DNA from: Girardinichthys multiradiatus
Taxonomy: Eukaryota > Chordata > Actinopteri > Cyprinodontiformes > Goodeidae
Reading direction: 5' to 3'
NCBI RefSeq assembly: GCF_021462225.1
Contig: NC_061817.1
Location: 8,157,327-8,221,326 of the forward strand
DNA length: 64,000 nt
The first letter of the stretch is position 1; every line of letters begins with the position of its first letter. This document shows positions 19,245-30,351 of this stretch, piece after piece. Position numbers and translations under genes: made by a program. A model generated the notes under the pieces. That model made no database searches. It had not been told where the DNA came from and saw only the letters and a list, made by a program, of their open reading frames with translations.

Positions 19245-19661
19245 ATGGCACATCTAAGTCTGAGACGTGATCCAAATCGCTTTGTAAATTACTATGTAAG
19301 TCAATCAGGCGGTAATCTGCCAGGGTTTTATGGGGCCCCGGTCATGTACGGACGCGGAATCGGATCATTATTTTCAAAATTATTCCGCTTCGTATCCCCT
19401 CTGGTTAAAAAAGGATTTGCTATTGCAAAACCCCATCTTAAAACGGCTGCATCAAATATCGCTTCGGATGTCATCGGTAGAGCCGTGAGTAAAATGAGTG
19501 GTTCTACACGCACCGAAGGTCAAGAAGGTTCAGGAATTATGGTTTTATCCAAAAGACCCAGAACAAGACCCCCTGGTGATCGTTTAAGGACGGTTAAAAA
19601 ACAACGACAAACGCGAAAAAGGAGATCAGTCGCAGCTGACAAACGAAGAGGAAGGAAGTAA
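19245..19661 (+). CDS. pX-like basic virion protein (138 aa)
   Basis: Starts MAHLSLRRDPN. A Gly-rich stretch is followed by an amphipathic or hydrophobic segment (GIGSLFSKLFRFVSPLVKKG), then a basic, Pro-containing C-terminus (KRPRTRPPGDR, QRQTRKRRS). A small basic protein of this shape between the minor and major capsid genes is usual in Polintons. By analogy with adenovirus core or membrane-lytic proteins it may condense DNA or act on membranes (inference). The last 20 residues include several Arg/Lys clusters that could serve as nuclear localisation signals. Confidence 0.75.
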   Translation: MAHLSLRRDPNRFVNYYVSQSGGNLPGFYGAPVMYGRGIGSLFSKLFRFVSPLVKKGFAIAKPHLKTAASNIASDVIGRAVSKMSGSTRTEGQEGSGIMVLSKRPRTRPPGDRLRTVKKQRQTRKRRSVAADKRRGRK

Positions 19662-19687
19662 TCCGCAAGTTTTGATATATTTAAATA

Positions 19688-20994
19688 ATGGCTCTTTTAC
19701 ATAACAAATCATCAGAGTGCACGCTGGCAGAGTTGGACTTATTTTCTGCCCCGATGACACAGCTATCGATCGAAGATAAAATTTACACCGAGATCCAGCC
19801 TTTATCAGCAATCACTGATGGAGGGCCGATCGAGTTTTTCATTCCGGGAGACGGAGAAAAGTATCTGGATCTCAACGATACGCTGTTGCATCTCAGAGTG
19901 AAAATTACTAACGAGAATGGAACAAACCTGCCAGATGATGCACCTGTAGGGCTCATCAACTACCCGTTAAACACCATCTTCTGTCAGTGTGACGTCACTC
20001 TCGGAGATTGAATGATTTCACAATCCAGCGCTACACATCCATATAGAGCCATGATTGAGACATTGTTAAACTTTTCTGAGGATTCTTTAAAAACCCAGTT
20101 TAGCTCTGGTCTTATTTATAAAGACACTGCAGGTGCTCTGAACTCTATTGTTACAACTAACGGCCCTAACCAAGGTCTTAACAGCAGAGCAGGCTTTACG
20201 GCAAATTCCAGGGAGGTACATCTCCTAGGCCCCCTGCATGCAGACATATTTTTCTGCGAGAGACTTCTTTTAAACTCTGTTGACCTTAAAATTAAACTTA
20301 CAAGAGCCAACGATGCCTTTTGTCTCATGGCCGCAAGAGACTCCACTTACAAACTCAGGATATTAGGAGCATCTCTTTTATCAAAAAAGTTACTGTCTCT
20401 CCAGCTGTACGACTGGGGCACGCTTCAGCTTTAATGAAAGCAAATGCTCTGTATCCACTTTCACGTGTGAATGTAAAAACATATTCCATCCCTGAAAATT
20501 CAAGGGTATGCAACCAAGAGAATCTTTTCTTAGGCGTCTTTCCCAAGTATGTGGTGATTGCGTTACTGGATCATGACGCTTTTACAGGAACACGCAATCT
20601 CAATCCGTTTGACTTTAATCATTTTGATATGGAATATTTAGCTTTGTGTAAGGATGGCAGACAAATTCCTGCAAAAGCCTTCCAGCCCAATTTTAACCAA
20701 GGTCATTCAGTGAGAGAGTATTACAACTTGTTTACGGCTACAGGACGACATCTAAAAGATCTTCCACTGAGTATAACACGTCAGGAATTTAATCAAGGAT
20801 ACTCTCTATTCACATTTAATCTTAACCCGGGCGAGGACACAGATGCTCTATCTCCAGTTTCCAGTGGGAATTTAAGATTGGAAATGCGCTTCAGAAACCC
20901 GTTGCCTCATACCACCACGCTGATCATCTACGCTTGTTATGACTCTATTTTAGAGATTGATTCAAAGAGGCGTGTGCTGGTGGATTATTATTAA
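19688..20994 (+). pseudogene. Major capsid protein, inactivated copy
   Basis: Keeps the nine residues missing from A. A CGA to TGA change at 20009-20011 (typical CpG decay) stops the frame after TLGD. A one-base loss in a T-run near 20380 shifts the rest. The C-terminal half then reads open to 20994. Two independent breaks, so no capsid protein. Confidence 0.92.
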
Positions 20995-21005
20995 TCTAAT
21001 CAGGC

Positions 21006-21548
21006 ATGAATAATCATGAAATTGAGAGCCTGATGCGTCATCTGCTGGGAGATTTGTTTTGCGGTGTGTGGCCGTGCGACCAGCTGCCGCTGCTAGCTGA
21101 CAAATTCCCAGGGCCGGCCTACTTTATTGTGAATACACATCCTTCACACATGCCGGGGGAACACTGGCTAGCTCTGACATTGGATGAGAATGGTCAATCC
21201 AGCTTTTTTGACTCTTATGGATTCTCTCTGGATTTCGAGTTCTACCCGTCAAGCATCGTAACATTTTTAGAAGACAGATCCTCAAAAATATTGTATCATA
21301 ATAATCAGCTTCAAAACACTCTGTCCACTGTGTGCGGTCACCATTGCATTTTTTATCTATGTCATAGAGCGTGCGGATTATCAATGCAGCAAGTGTTGTC
21401 GAAATACACCGGAGATGTGATTAAGAATGATTTAATGGTATCTAACTTTGTGAAAAAATATCAGAAATGTGTCATTAATCAAAGTTGTACATTTTATACT
21501 CACGGAACATGCTCTTTGGAGATGTTTCTGGATTGTTATGGAATTTAA
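21006..21548 (+). CDS. Adenovirus-type cysteine protease, 180 aa
   Basis: Intact second copy; candidate His53, Asp69, Gln103 and Cys114 all kept. Differs from A by a few substitutions such as Pro75 to Leu and Lys86 to Thr. Confidence 0.88.
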   Translation: MNNHEIESLMRHLLGDLFCGVWPCDQLPLLADKFPGPAYFIVNTHPSHMPGEHWLALTLDENGQSSFFDSYGFSLDFEFYPSSIVTFLEDRSSKILYHNNQLQNTLSTVCGHHCIFYLCHRACGLSMQQVLSKYTGDVIKNDLMVSNFVKKYQKCVINQSCTFYTHGTCSLEMFLDCYGI

Positions 21549-21668
21549 AATGTCTTATTTTTTTTTTATTGTTTTTTTTGTTTTCTTCTTATGATTTAAT
21601 ATTTGTGTAATGATATCATATGTTAGTGTGTGAAGTAGAGAACGAAGTTAGACTTGAAAAATATAATC

Positions 21669-21690
21669 AATAAATATTTTATTGAATAAA
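21669..21690. terminator. Bidirectional poly(A) signals, element B
   Basis: Same near-palindromic AATAAA/TTTATT cluster as in A, between the protease gene and the leftward genes. Confidence 0.55.
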
Positions 21691-21726
21691 AGAAATAGAC
21701 TACATGTTTCATTTTCTTATAACGGT

Positions 21727-22557
21727 TTATGGTGAAAATGTAATCCATCGGGGTGGTAGTGTCGTCTTACGAAGAGACCTTTTTGATCTCCCATCAGCAT
21801 TTTTTGGATCTTCCAGCTCAGATCTCGACCAGTAGGGAGAATGAGTTATCTGCCTTCTTCTTCTTTTTCTTCTCTGCTTAACGCTGGGGGGTGTACCCCC
21901 ATTTTCAATCGATGTACCCTCTGTTTTGAAACGTCTATATTCTTCACGAGCATAAGGGTTAATGACTGAAGATATAGGTATGTTTACTTCTGACATGGAG
22001 TGTAGAAAATCAGACCATCCTCGGGTTTGTGATGCTCCAGATTTTTTAAACGGAAGCATGAGATTTGTCAACAAATCAATCATGTGGGACCCTTTTATAA
22101 CATTTCCGTTAAATACAAATTCACCTCGCGAAGTCCAACTCTCACTTCTTTCGGATAATTTCTTCAAAATGTACTCGGCATTTTTACGATTGTGTTTAGG
22201 AAGGCTTTTCAGTACTTCCGTAAGAACCTGATCCTTAGGGACCTCGTCCTGCCCTGTGCCTTGTTTTTCTTGGGACCGCTCATGTTCAGGAACCTCTGTG
22301 TCACGCTGCAGCGTTAAACTGACCCGCTGTTTTTCTTCTTTGACACCTTGCTTAAGTAAAGTCAGATACCTCTGGAGAAGAGCATCGTATCTCTTGATTT
22401 TTTCATAAGAAGTCAAACCCGGCTCGTTTAATATCGCTTTCATTTCAGCATCCAAATTCTCCTCCGCCGTCTGTCTGATGGACGTGTCTGACTGGGTCAG
22501 ACGCTTGAATTGATGAGGTGAAATGAGAAACATCTTCTGCGATGTTCTGAGAGACAT
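21727..22557 (-). CDS. Conserved Polinton protein of unknown function (276 aa)
   Basis: Probably the native form. The N-terminal half is charged and helical (SYEKIKRYDALLQRYLTLLK). The central block has SWTSRGEFVFNGNVIKGSHMIDLL, then GWSDFLHSMSEVNIP. This W-x-x-x-G-E, G-S-x-x-x-D-L-L, G-W-x-x-F, N-I-P order is one I have seen in a protein found in many Polintons next to the ATPase, but I know of no assigned function. The C-terminus is very basic (KQRRKRRRRQ), suggesting nuclear import or nucleic-acid binding. The start ATG overlaps the stop of the preceding gene's displaced tail. Confidence 0.7.
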   Translation of the reverse strand: MSLRTSQKMFLISPHQFKRLTQSDTSIRQTAEENLDAEMKAILNEPGLTSYEKIKRYDALLQRYLTLLKQGVKEEKQRVSLTLQRDTEVPEHERSQEKQGTGQDEVPKDQVLTEVLKSLPKHNRKNAEYILKKLSERSESWTSRGEFVFNGNVIKGSHMIDLLTNLMLPFKKSGASQTRGWSDFLHSMSEVNIPISSVINPYAREEYRRFKTEGTSIENGGTPPSVKQRRKRRRRQITHSPYWSRSELEDPKNADGRSKRSLRKTTLPPRWITFSP

Positions 22558-22899
22558 TATCTCCTGATGATTCCACCCACTAGATCACCGATCAAGGGTG
22601 CAAGAGCCGTTAAGATGGGGAGAATAAAACCATCTCGTTGCTTTTTGAGAGCCAACTGTTTAGTTTTTATCCCGGTTATTTTATCACCCAACAATCTGAT
22701 GATATTTCTTTTGTTTCTTCAATTGTCGGTGTTGAGAGGGTGATAGTTTAATGTTACCTTTTAGGATATTCAGTGCAATCTCGCACAGAGCCTGAATAAA
22801 GTCGGGAGAGCAGTGTGCAAGAATATCTTTACGTTTCTGTGGACAGGCCTGGTACAAAGCTCTGAATAATGGTAAATTCCTTTTTATACGCGCAGACAT
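22557..22899 (-). CDS. Small basic protein with hydrophobic tail in the +1 frame, element B
   Basis: Frame one stops at 22684. The +1 frame is open from about 22715 to 22557 and has acquired only missense differences from A (for example Gly to Asp before the hydrophobic tail). The distance from ATG to the displaced stop is 343 nt in both A and B. Confidence 0.58.
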
Positions 22900-22905
22900 G
22901 ATGAC

Positions 22906-23577
22906 TTACTTTGTTCTGGGTACGTACACAGCAGGCCACTGCTGAGGAAGTATCCCCGTTCTAAGTCTGAAATGTTCTGGGCAGGTAGGCGTAAAATCGA
23001 TGATTAAATATCCATGAGCTTCTCTCGTTGCGTCTTCAAAACTCTCCAAGAAGAGACCCTTTTGAGATGGAAACATTTGGCGGGCCAGTATGTTCAGCTG
23101 GAGTTTATCTCTCGGGTTCTTAAACAACACCATATAATTACAGTTCAAACTAATAGTGCGACTGAACTTTCCCTGATGAAAAACATTCTGAGTCAACATC
23201 ATAACACTCATATTACGATGGTGACGAAACGGGGTAAAGACCTTCATCACGTTTTCATCATCTGAGGCTTGAGCAATAACATCGTCTAGAATAATCAGAT
23301 GATTCTGATCAGGAGGAAACAGGTTTTCATCTTCAAAAGAATGAGGCAATCCTTCCACAAAGGTAATATTTTTATTCATCTTCTGCAATTCAGCATACAT
23401 GGGTTGAAAAGATGTGTAAATCCATACAATATTTTCTGGAACAATATCCATGACATGATTACAGTTTTGTAAAATACTTTTTACAAAGAAAGTTTTCCCG
23501 CAGCCGCTGGGTCCAACTATCATACATGAGAAAGGTGCTCTAAATCTAGGATCAAAACCAATCTCCTGTAAATCCAT
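22906..23577 (-). CDS. A32-like packaging ATPase, intact (223 aa)
   Basis: Full-length copy ending QQWPAVYVPRTK. Walker A at residues 22-29, Walker B at 94-99. It should power DNA entry into the capsid. Only 6 bp separate its stop from the next leftward ATG (22899), so these genes are probably cotranscribed. Confidence 0.9.
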   Translation of the reverse strand: MDLQEIGFDPRFRAPFSCMIVGPSGCGKTFFVKSILQNCNHVMDIVPENIVWIYTSFQPMYAELQKMNKNITFVEGLPHSFEDENLFPPDQNHLIILDDVIAQASDDENVMKVFTPFRHHRNMSVMMLTQNVFHQGKFSRTISLNCNYMVLFKNPRDKLQLNILARQMFPSQKGLFLESFEDATREAHGYLIIDFTPTCPEHFRLRTGILPQQWPAVYVPRTK

Positions 23578-23607
23578 GTGACTTTTTATTTTATTTCTTC
23601 TTCAACT

Positions 23608-26600
23608 CTAATAACCGAAAGGCAGAGTTGTCCCGTCAGAAAAAAGACGTCTCTTATCATACACCAGTCGAATCTTTTTAAGAAATGTCGCGTTTGTCAA
23701 ACGGAATCTCTTTTTATCCCTCCTGATCGTGTGCTGAGGGATTTCAATGACACCCTCACTTGACCCCTGTAAGTAGCCCTCGACCAGCCCTTTGATGCTG
23801 TCAAAATTGACCCTCTCGCTGCATTCATGCGTCTGAGTGATGCCTTTAGCACGTATCACTACTTTTTACGGTTTTTAGTTTGGTATGCATAACTCTTGGG
23901 TCCTGTCGATGCAAACTCCGAAATGCTGTCACCATCTAACTCGTCAGTAAGATCACCCAGATAATTCCCCAATTCCAGAGGAGTTTCACCACTTTTTGTC
24001 ACATAAATCAAACTGTCCGTGTCAATATAAATCAATCTGTCCTGTAACTTCTCCATGCTGCTGAGAAGTTTTAAACGTGCATAAGCGGTGGTGAATGCTG
24101 CTATAAACACATTATTTGTCTTACTTGGTGGATATATGACACGTTTACTGAAATTCCACTGCACTACACACATTTCAGGGTTGAAAAAATGAAAATAGTT
24201 AACCCTGTATTTACTCGAGAACATGAAGCTGAAAAAGTCTTCAGGGTTAGTGATGACTGTGGTCTGAGACAGATCACTTCTTTGCGCAAATTTCCCCCAA
24301 AAACTGTTTAAACACAATTTTGCAACCTGCCTTTTGGCAGGATTCATCTTGATTTTCTCAGGGTCTAATTGGATGCCCTGATGCAGTTTGTAGTCGCTTA
24401 TATACTTTGACTTACTCTCCTGATCCACTGCTTCAGACGGATAGCCTGAAGCCTCCTGCTTACCCTCTAAAAAGCAATGAATGTAACCTTTAAAGATTGT
24501 ATCACTTCTCTTTTCAAAATGCCACACCTCTGTGATTTTAGCAAGACGATAACTACACTCCAACGCTTTACATAGTTCTACACTCGCCCAAACTCCCGTC
24601 AGAGCTCTTTCTTGATCATTATGCGTGCAAGGACCTGACTGGTAATTTAATTCAGCGCATGTGCGGCAAAGAATGAACACAAGTTTACCTTGGGATGTTC
24701 TGTAAGGTAAAACAGGGAACAACAGGTTACGTGGTGGGTAGACCACAGCTTTGATTATACCGAAGTAGCTGCTGGGGTCATCAAAATCTTTGTAAATGAT
24801 GGTGGGGTGTCCGAGGGGAAAAACGCAGTTGGCGTTTACATAAGGGTACAGAGATGTGTAATCCACATAGTGTACAGTTTCATCCGGTTCCGCTGTGTAC
24901 CTCAACTTCATAGGACAGGTGCGTCCACCATACAGCGCATCCCGGGGGGATAGCGGTTCGGGTGCATTAACTTTCTCAAGAAAGCTGATCACCCCTGGGT
25001 CTGATTTTTTCATTTCACTCCACTCATGCTCCCATATGACTTCGAGACGAAGGCCGTACACAGTTTGTAACACCTTGCTTCTCTCAACAGTGGCTGCGTA
25101 AAACTGTTCAAATGCGACCCCTCTCAACGGACACTTGTCATGAGGCATGTAACACTTTTTACAGCCGTGGAAAAAACAGCCGTAAAATTCAAACGCAACT
25201 TTGACACCGTTAATCTCTGCATACCCATCCACTGAATATGGCCCGATTTTCTTTTCACCCCTATTTAATGCATGCTCGATAAATATGGCTCTGCTGTCTG
25301 CAATCCAGCCGAGCCATTGAATGGACGCGCTAGAGAACGTTTTACTGCTACGTCTGTAGTCCAGAGGTGATGGAATGGCTAAGGTTTGAGGAGGAAGGAA
25401 ATTGGTGACAAAAACCTTCATGTAGGCTGATGCTATTGTGATACTTTTAAACGGATCCACACTTGTCTCCTTAAAGAACTCGTCTCTGAATTTTAAGCAT
25501 CCTTGAAAAAGAATTTCAACGTCATTTTTACAATAACGAATAGCTTCTTTCTTAAAGTCAAAGACCTCTTTGCTCGCTTCTCTGTACCAGCTGTTAAACA
25601 CCTGTTGTTCTTGAAGACTCATGCGTTCTACAGCGTAGCAGGATGGAGGAGGAAAAGCCCCCACATACTGGAGATGTTGTTCAGAGGAAAATAGGTGGGG
25701 AAAAAAACCCTTGCTTTGATCGGTAAAGCCTAACGCTTTCGGCATGGCACTAAGCTTCATGCACATGAAGGACAGGCTATCAATGTATTTTAACCTGTAA
25801 TCAGGGTCGGTTAAACAGAGAAGTTTACTCCCTACCATGACGATATGAGGTTTAATCCCTAACTGCAGCATTGCTGTGAGAATCAGGTAACCATCGTACC
25901 CCAGCGCATTGTGCGCTATTAAGGTGTAACCTTTGTACTTTGGCCTCCTGAAATGCAGGAGAAATTTTTGGGTGCAATTCAGTCCATAAGCGTACCATTC
26001 ATCACCTTTCAACGTTTTAGCACAGACCAGAAAGGGGGTATGCATGCCGCTCTCATTGACGAGGCATTCGAAATCATAAAAAATCAGTTTATCATCAAGC
26101 TGATTAATTGCACTGCAAGGCAGAATGTAACACTTATGATCATCGCATGTAATGTCTAGGCTGGGGGGTACATTTTCACGCAAATACTGCATTTTACATT
26201 ACACACGTGTGGTTTATTCGGTTTACTGATGGGAATAACGTATATCCTTTTGCATACTTTACACAGTTTTACCAACTCACAGTCACTCATAGGCCTTTCA
26301 GCACTATTTCTGATGCGCGGTTCCCTGTGTCTGCTGAAACATGAAGAATTACGACAGATTCTTTGACAGCCTGCACAGCTTACAGGATTGCTAATCTCTT
26401 GCATACATGTATATGTTCGACACACTGGACAATAACCTTCACAATGGTGTGTATTTGCATTCTGATAGCTGGTGTAACAGTAATTACAAATATATCTGCA
26501 CCCCATAAAACCTTTGAGATTTTTTATCCCATAGTAATGACCTTGAAATAACAGCAAAAACAGAGGGTTTGAACGATCAGGGAAACTGGTCTCAAATTTA

Positions 26601-27464
26601 CACAGAGCAGTAGAGCCCGTGGTTCTGTGAAACACTACAATTTTTCTCTTCAGAATGGTTTCAAATTTACCAATATCACTAAAAGTAACTGCTGTTTGCT
26701 CGTCGAGGCCTGCCTGATGCTGCCATCTCCTCCCCAGTTCTACAGCACGGTGATCCGTGAGCTCAGGATCAGAGACGTGTGCGAGGCTGATTGCAAAACA
26801 TAACTGATTACCGGTATTGTTTATAATATACAAATGACGCATTTTCTTATTAAACAGTTCACAGTCTAACGTTCCTGCAGCTTTACGCTTAGAACCTCCT
26901 GCTGGGTCATTAACAACCTGAAGAACAAATTCCATGTTATTATCTACAGGTATATTTGCATTCGATTGTACTAAATCGTCGAGGAAGTTTTCGAAAGCAG
27001 GCAGGATCATATTTCCATCATCTGTAACAGTAAATGTTATGTGACGATTGAGATTTTCACCCACTAATTCCAGCTGCACAACGTCGTTACGTCTGGTTAA
27101 CGATCTCGCAGCGTTGGCTAATTCAATGATAATACGCATGATGTCTGTATAGAATGCTGCTAAATCTGGAACGTTACTTGGACAGGGCGGCGGTATGGTA
27201 AAAGGTCTCCTTATTTCAGTCAGTCAGTCAGTCAGTCAGTTGCTCAATGCTGTGTGGAGATGGTGCGCTATTTAAATCGGAAAGAGCCTGATTGATTACG
27301 TTTAAAACGTCACCGTGCTGATGTTCATTTATTACATTTTCACAGTTAGCAGGAGATGCATTTAAAACGATGTTATCTGCTACTTCTGCATTAAGGGGAA
27401 TTTCGTTAAGTTCATTAACTAAATTTCTTATTTCATCCAGGGCAAGTCTGATTCGGTTATCCAT
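23608..27464 (-). pseudogene. Family B DNA polymerase (protein-primed), copy B, frameshifted
   Basis: The most complete polymerase here. Start chosen at MDNRIRLALDEI (27464) to match A and C. Parts in order: N-terminal region; Cys-rich zinc-binding region; exonuclease motifs YDFECL, HNALGYDGY and YCKNDVE; palm motif A DYTSLYP; motif B KLCLNSFWGK; motif C YIDTDS. Breaks: a deletion with TCAG filler at 27217-27240; the one-base deletion near 26185 shared with A; a one-base loss in a T-run near 23860, private to B. All catalytic motifs survive but in separate frames. Confidence 0.93.
27217..27240. repeat. TCAG tetranucleotide filler at a deletion in the polymerase gene
   Basis: Five to six TCAG units replace roughly 170 bp that are present in A and C between the TTATTTCA and TGCTCAAT sequences. 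This looks like deletion with templated filler, or expansion of a TTTCA/TCAGT microhomology. Confidence 0.75.
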
Positions 27465-27508
27465 TTCTATGAACATAAGAAACAAAATAAAATAAAACTA
27501 GCCTACAG

Positions 27509-27531
27509 AAAAAAAAAAAAAAAAAAAAAAA
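27509..27531. repeat. Poly(A) run
   Basis: A-only tract of about 23 bases between the polymerase start and the spliced gene. A has an interrupted version near 30316. Confidence 0.8.
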
Positions 27532-27543
27532 ACAGTGATCAGT

Positions 27544-29515
27544 TCAGTTTAAAATCACCTTGATGTCACCAAAATGCTTCTTTAACAGAATCTGACATGC
27601 TGCCAGAAGCGTTAACGATGAGGCCTTATTACGAAGATTCCGTGAGGCTGTAGAGACTGTCTTCCTGCGCTGTCCGTTTCTGTGGCCAATCTGTCCTACC
27701 ATCAAAGGAATTCAAATTATTTCAGTATGTATGTATGAATTAAAACGTACCGTTCATTAATCCACTCACTAGCGTTGCTCTGCTTTGTAGCGCAGAGAGT
27801 CGCTGTCTTTTGGCCGGGGTTAAATATTCTGTAAAAACAGAAGACAATAAAAGTTATCTTACGCTGCGCAGCACAGCGTTCATAAATAAAACGAAAAATA
27901 GTTTTTAAAATACACAAGTTTTTTTTATTTTTTATTATCTTACTCCGATTCTTTGCGGTAAAAAACCTCCAGATTTCACTTCTTGTTGAACTGAAACGGT
28001 GCCTCTCTGCTGAAAGCTGTCTTGATCTTTGAAAAGCGACCTTCTGGTGGGCGAATTCAATGTGGCATCTTTGGATGTATCTGTAAACAGGTTTATATGA
28101 CATTTTATTGAACTATGCTTAAAATACATATATATTGTTTTTATTTAATTTTTATTTATTTTTTCTACCCTGCTGCTGCTCGACAACTGTGTCTTCCACA
28201 GAGCTCTCAGTCAAATCTGTAAACAGTTTTTTATCTGAGGTTTAACATACATTCACTCTCAAAGAAAAATAGATAGTTCTTAGGACTTACTTACTTTCTG
28301 GTGGTGCTGGTAACTTATCCAGTGTGTCTTCAGGGGAAATGATGATAATTGACGGGGGGGTATTCAAAGAATCAGTTTTAATTTCTGTGTTAAAAGAAAG
28401 TTCAGTTGTTGTTGCGGGTTTCTCTTGTTTGGAAATAATTCGCCTTCTCAATTTTGACTGTCGATTCCAGCCACTGAACCCTCCAACTTGATCATTCGGG
28501 TTTACCTCTCTCATCAAATCTATAAATTGAAACATTGTCAAGGGTTAACTATAATATATATATATATATATATTTTATTGCATTTAACATTTGCTTACCA
28601 TAATCTGATTGTGTCAAGATGAAATCATCAAGGTCATCAGCGGTGGGTTCTATGACAAAGAAACAAATATATATATATATAAACAATATATTTAAACAAA
28701 ATTTGAGAACATTCACATGCATTTAATGATTTCTTAAAAATGAATACTTACTTACTTACTTACGTTTAAAGATGTCATTGTGCTTTTGTGAATTATCAGA
28801 AGTAGAAGCCACAATTTCCGGGTTTCCTGAAATATTTACCGACATTTTTTCTTGTCAGTACTGGTATTTTCAATGTAACAAGTGTTATGGTTCAAAGACA
28901 TTCAGCATTTGAAGACCCTGACACTGAGGTTAGCCAATGAAACAGAGCCCCCGAACAACAACAACATTTTACTCACAGTATTTATACCAGAACATGACAG
29001 TGTTATCTCAACTGCAAAGACTATGTTTTTAAGACCAAAACCCTTCTTGAGTTCAAAGGTGATATGGTTATCTAATGAACAGACGTAACTGCCCTTCCTG
29101 ACATCGCCCCTAACAGTCCTGACATCGCCCCCCCCCCCCCCCCCCCCCCCTAACAGTTGGATATGGTATAACTGTAACTCCCCTGAATAACCTTTTACTC
29201 TAAGATGAAAAAGTAAATGTTTTAGAAAAGCTACAGGTAACTAAAATTATCATTCCTTTTTCCTAAAATGGAGTCTCTCATGATTCAAAAACAAACACAT
29301 CATTGCTAGAGTCAATTTGTAACTTGGAAACAGTATACTGAAGTTCTTTTTTTTTTTCTGTTAATCTCATATTCGTCTTACCTATTTCAGCTGCTTTTCC
29401 AGTATGTTGACGCAGAAGCTGAAGGTTTTTCTCGTTCCATCGATGTAGTGAAGCACAATTTTTTTATTTACTTTTTTAGGTCTTTTCTATTTTGAACGGA
29501 TTTAGACTGGCTCAT
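27544..29515 (-). pseudogene. Spliced right-arm gene, copy B (damaged)
   Basis: Exons 2-7 are visible with splice signals: 28764-28850, 28599-28649, 28295-28519, 28169-28216, 27944-28080, 27751-27828. Exon 1 starts at 29515 but an extra base in an A-run gives an early stop. Exon 8 (from 27544) has lost its splice acceptor by deletion near 27705. It is otherwise as described for 30352-32420. Confidence 0.6.
29128..29150. repeat. Poly(C) tract
   Basis: 23 consecutive C, preceded by a repeated TGACATCGCCCC motif. Same place in A (32035-32056). Confidence 0.9.
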
Positions 29516-29775
29516 ATATTCAACAAATAGGTCCTGCTGTAAAGCAAAATTAACTTACAATTCTGTCAGGTTACACAGTTCCTTTATTAGGATTTCATGT
29601 GATAGGTCAACATTAAGTTGATTATACCTTTAAAATATAAAAGGATGCATGTCTTTTTTTTTTGTTTTGTAGATGTATTAACGCCTGAAAAAACATACAG
29701 ATTATTAATAACACCCTTAAACACACCCCTGTGTGTTTTAATTGGCTCATTTAAGGCCTTCCCCGTAACACCCTT

Positions 29776-30007
29776 AAACACACCCCTGTGTTTTAATTGA
29801 CTCATTTAAGGTATCGCCCCTAATGACGACAACCAATCAACATCCACTGTTACGCCCCTTGGACACACCCCCCTGCTTGACCACGTGACCTCCTGCCCAC
29901 ATGGCAACCACATGGCGCCCACATGGCCCCCACCGGAAGTCCCGCCCTCACCGGAAGTCCCGCCCACCTGTCAAAATGTTTGATGAAAGAGTGCACTTAA
30001 ATTCTCT
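29776..30007 (-). repeat. Right terminal inverted repeat of element B
   Basis: Inverted copy of 14621-14841. The inner edge is imperfectly duplicated: a second AAACACACCCCTGTG-containing unit lies just inside at about 29700-29760. Confidence 0.9.
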
Positions 30008-30013
30008 AACGTA
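30008..30013. repeat. Target-site duplication of Polinton B, right copy (AACGTA)
   Basis: Five of six bases match the left copy GACGTA at 14615-14620. Confidence 0.85.
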
Positions 30014-30270
30014 GAAGGATTCTGATGAGTGTCAGGTGGATCATTTTGCTCAATACTGAGTGGACAAAATGCGCTATTTAAATCGTAAAGAGCCTGATTG
30101 ATTACATTTAAAACGTCACCGTGCTGATGTTCATTTATTACATTTTCACTGTTAGCAGGAGATGCATTTAAAACTATGTTATCTGCTACTTCTGCATTAA
30201 CGGGAATTTCGTTAAGTTCATTAACTAAATTTCTTATTTCATCCAGGGCAAGTCTGATTTGGTTATCCAT
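30014..30270 (-). pseudogene. N-terminal part of the element A polymerase, cut off by element B
   Basis: Starts MDNQIRLALDEIRN and runs into the terminal repeat of B. It is the direct upstream part of 14614-11663. The sequence immediately upstream of the ATG (TTCATAG, then AAATGG) looks like a splice acceptor in A and B but is not kept in C. Confidence 0.85.
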
Positions 30271-30351
30271 TTCTATGAACATAAGAAACAAAATAAAATA
30301 AAACTAACCTACAGAAAAAAAAAAAAAACACAAAAAAACACAGTGATCAGT

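Larger units (their letters stand above)
14621..30007 (+). mobile_element. Polinton/Maverick element B, nested in element A
   Basis: 15.4 kb, same orientation and gene order as A, almost identical to it in sequence, with its own terminal repeats and 6-bp target duplication. Open genes: first left-arm protein, Ser/Pro-rich protein, integrase, pX-like protein, protease, 276-aa protein, ATPase. Broken genes: minor capsid protein (7-bp deletion), major capsid protein (nonsense plus frameshift), polymerase (two frameshifts plus a deletion with TCAG filler), and the spliced right-arm gene (frameshift in exon 1, loss of the last acceptor). High identity to A implies recent spread. Confidence 0.93.

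Noticed and set aside
30271..30291. Splice acceptor linking the spliced right-arm gene to the polymerase
   Set aside because: A TTCATAG acceptor-like sequence precedes the polymerase ATG in A and B but not in C, and the preceding exon has its own stop codon in all readable copies.
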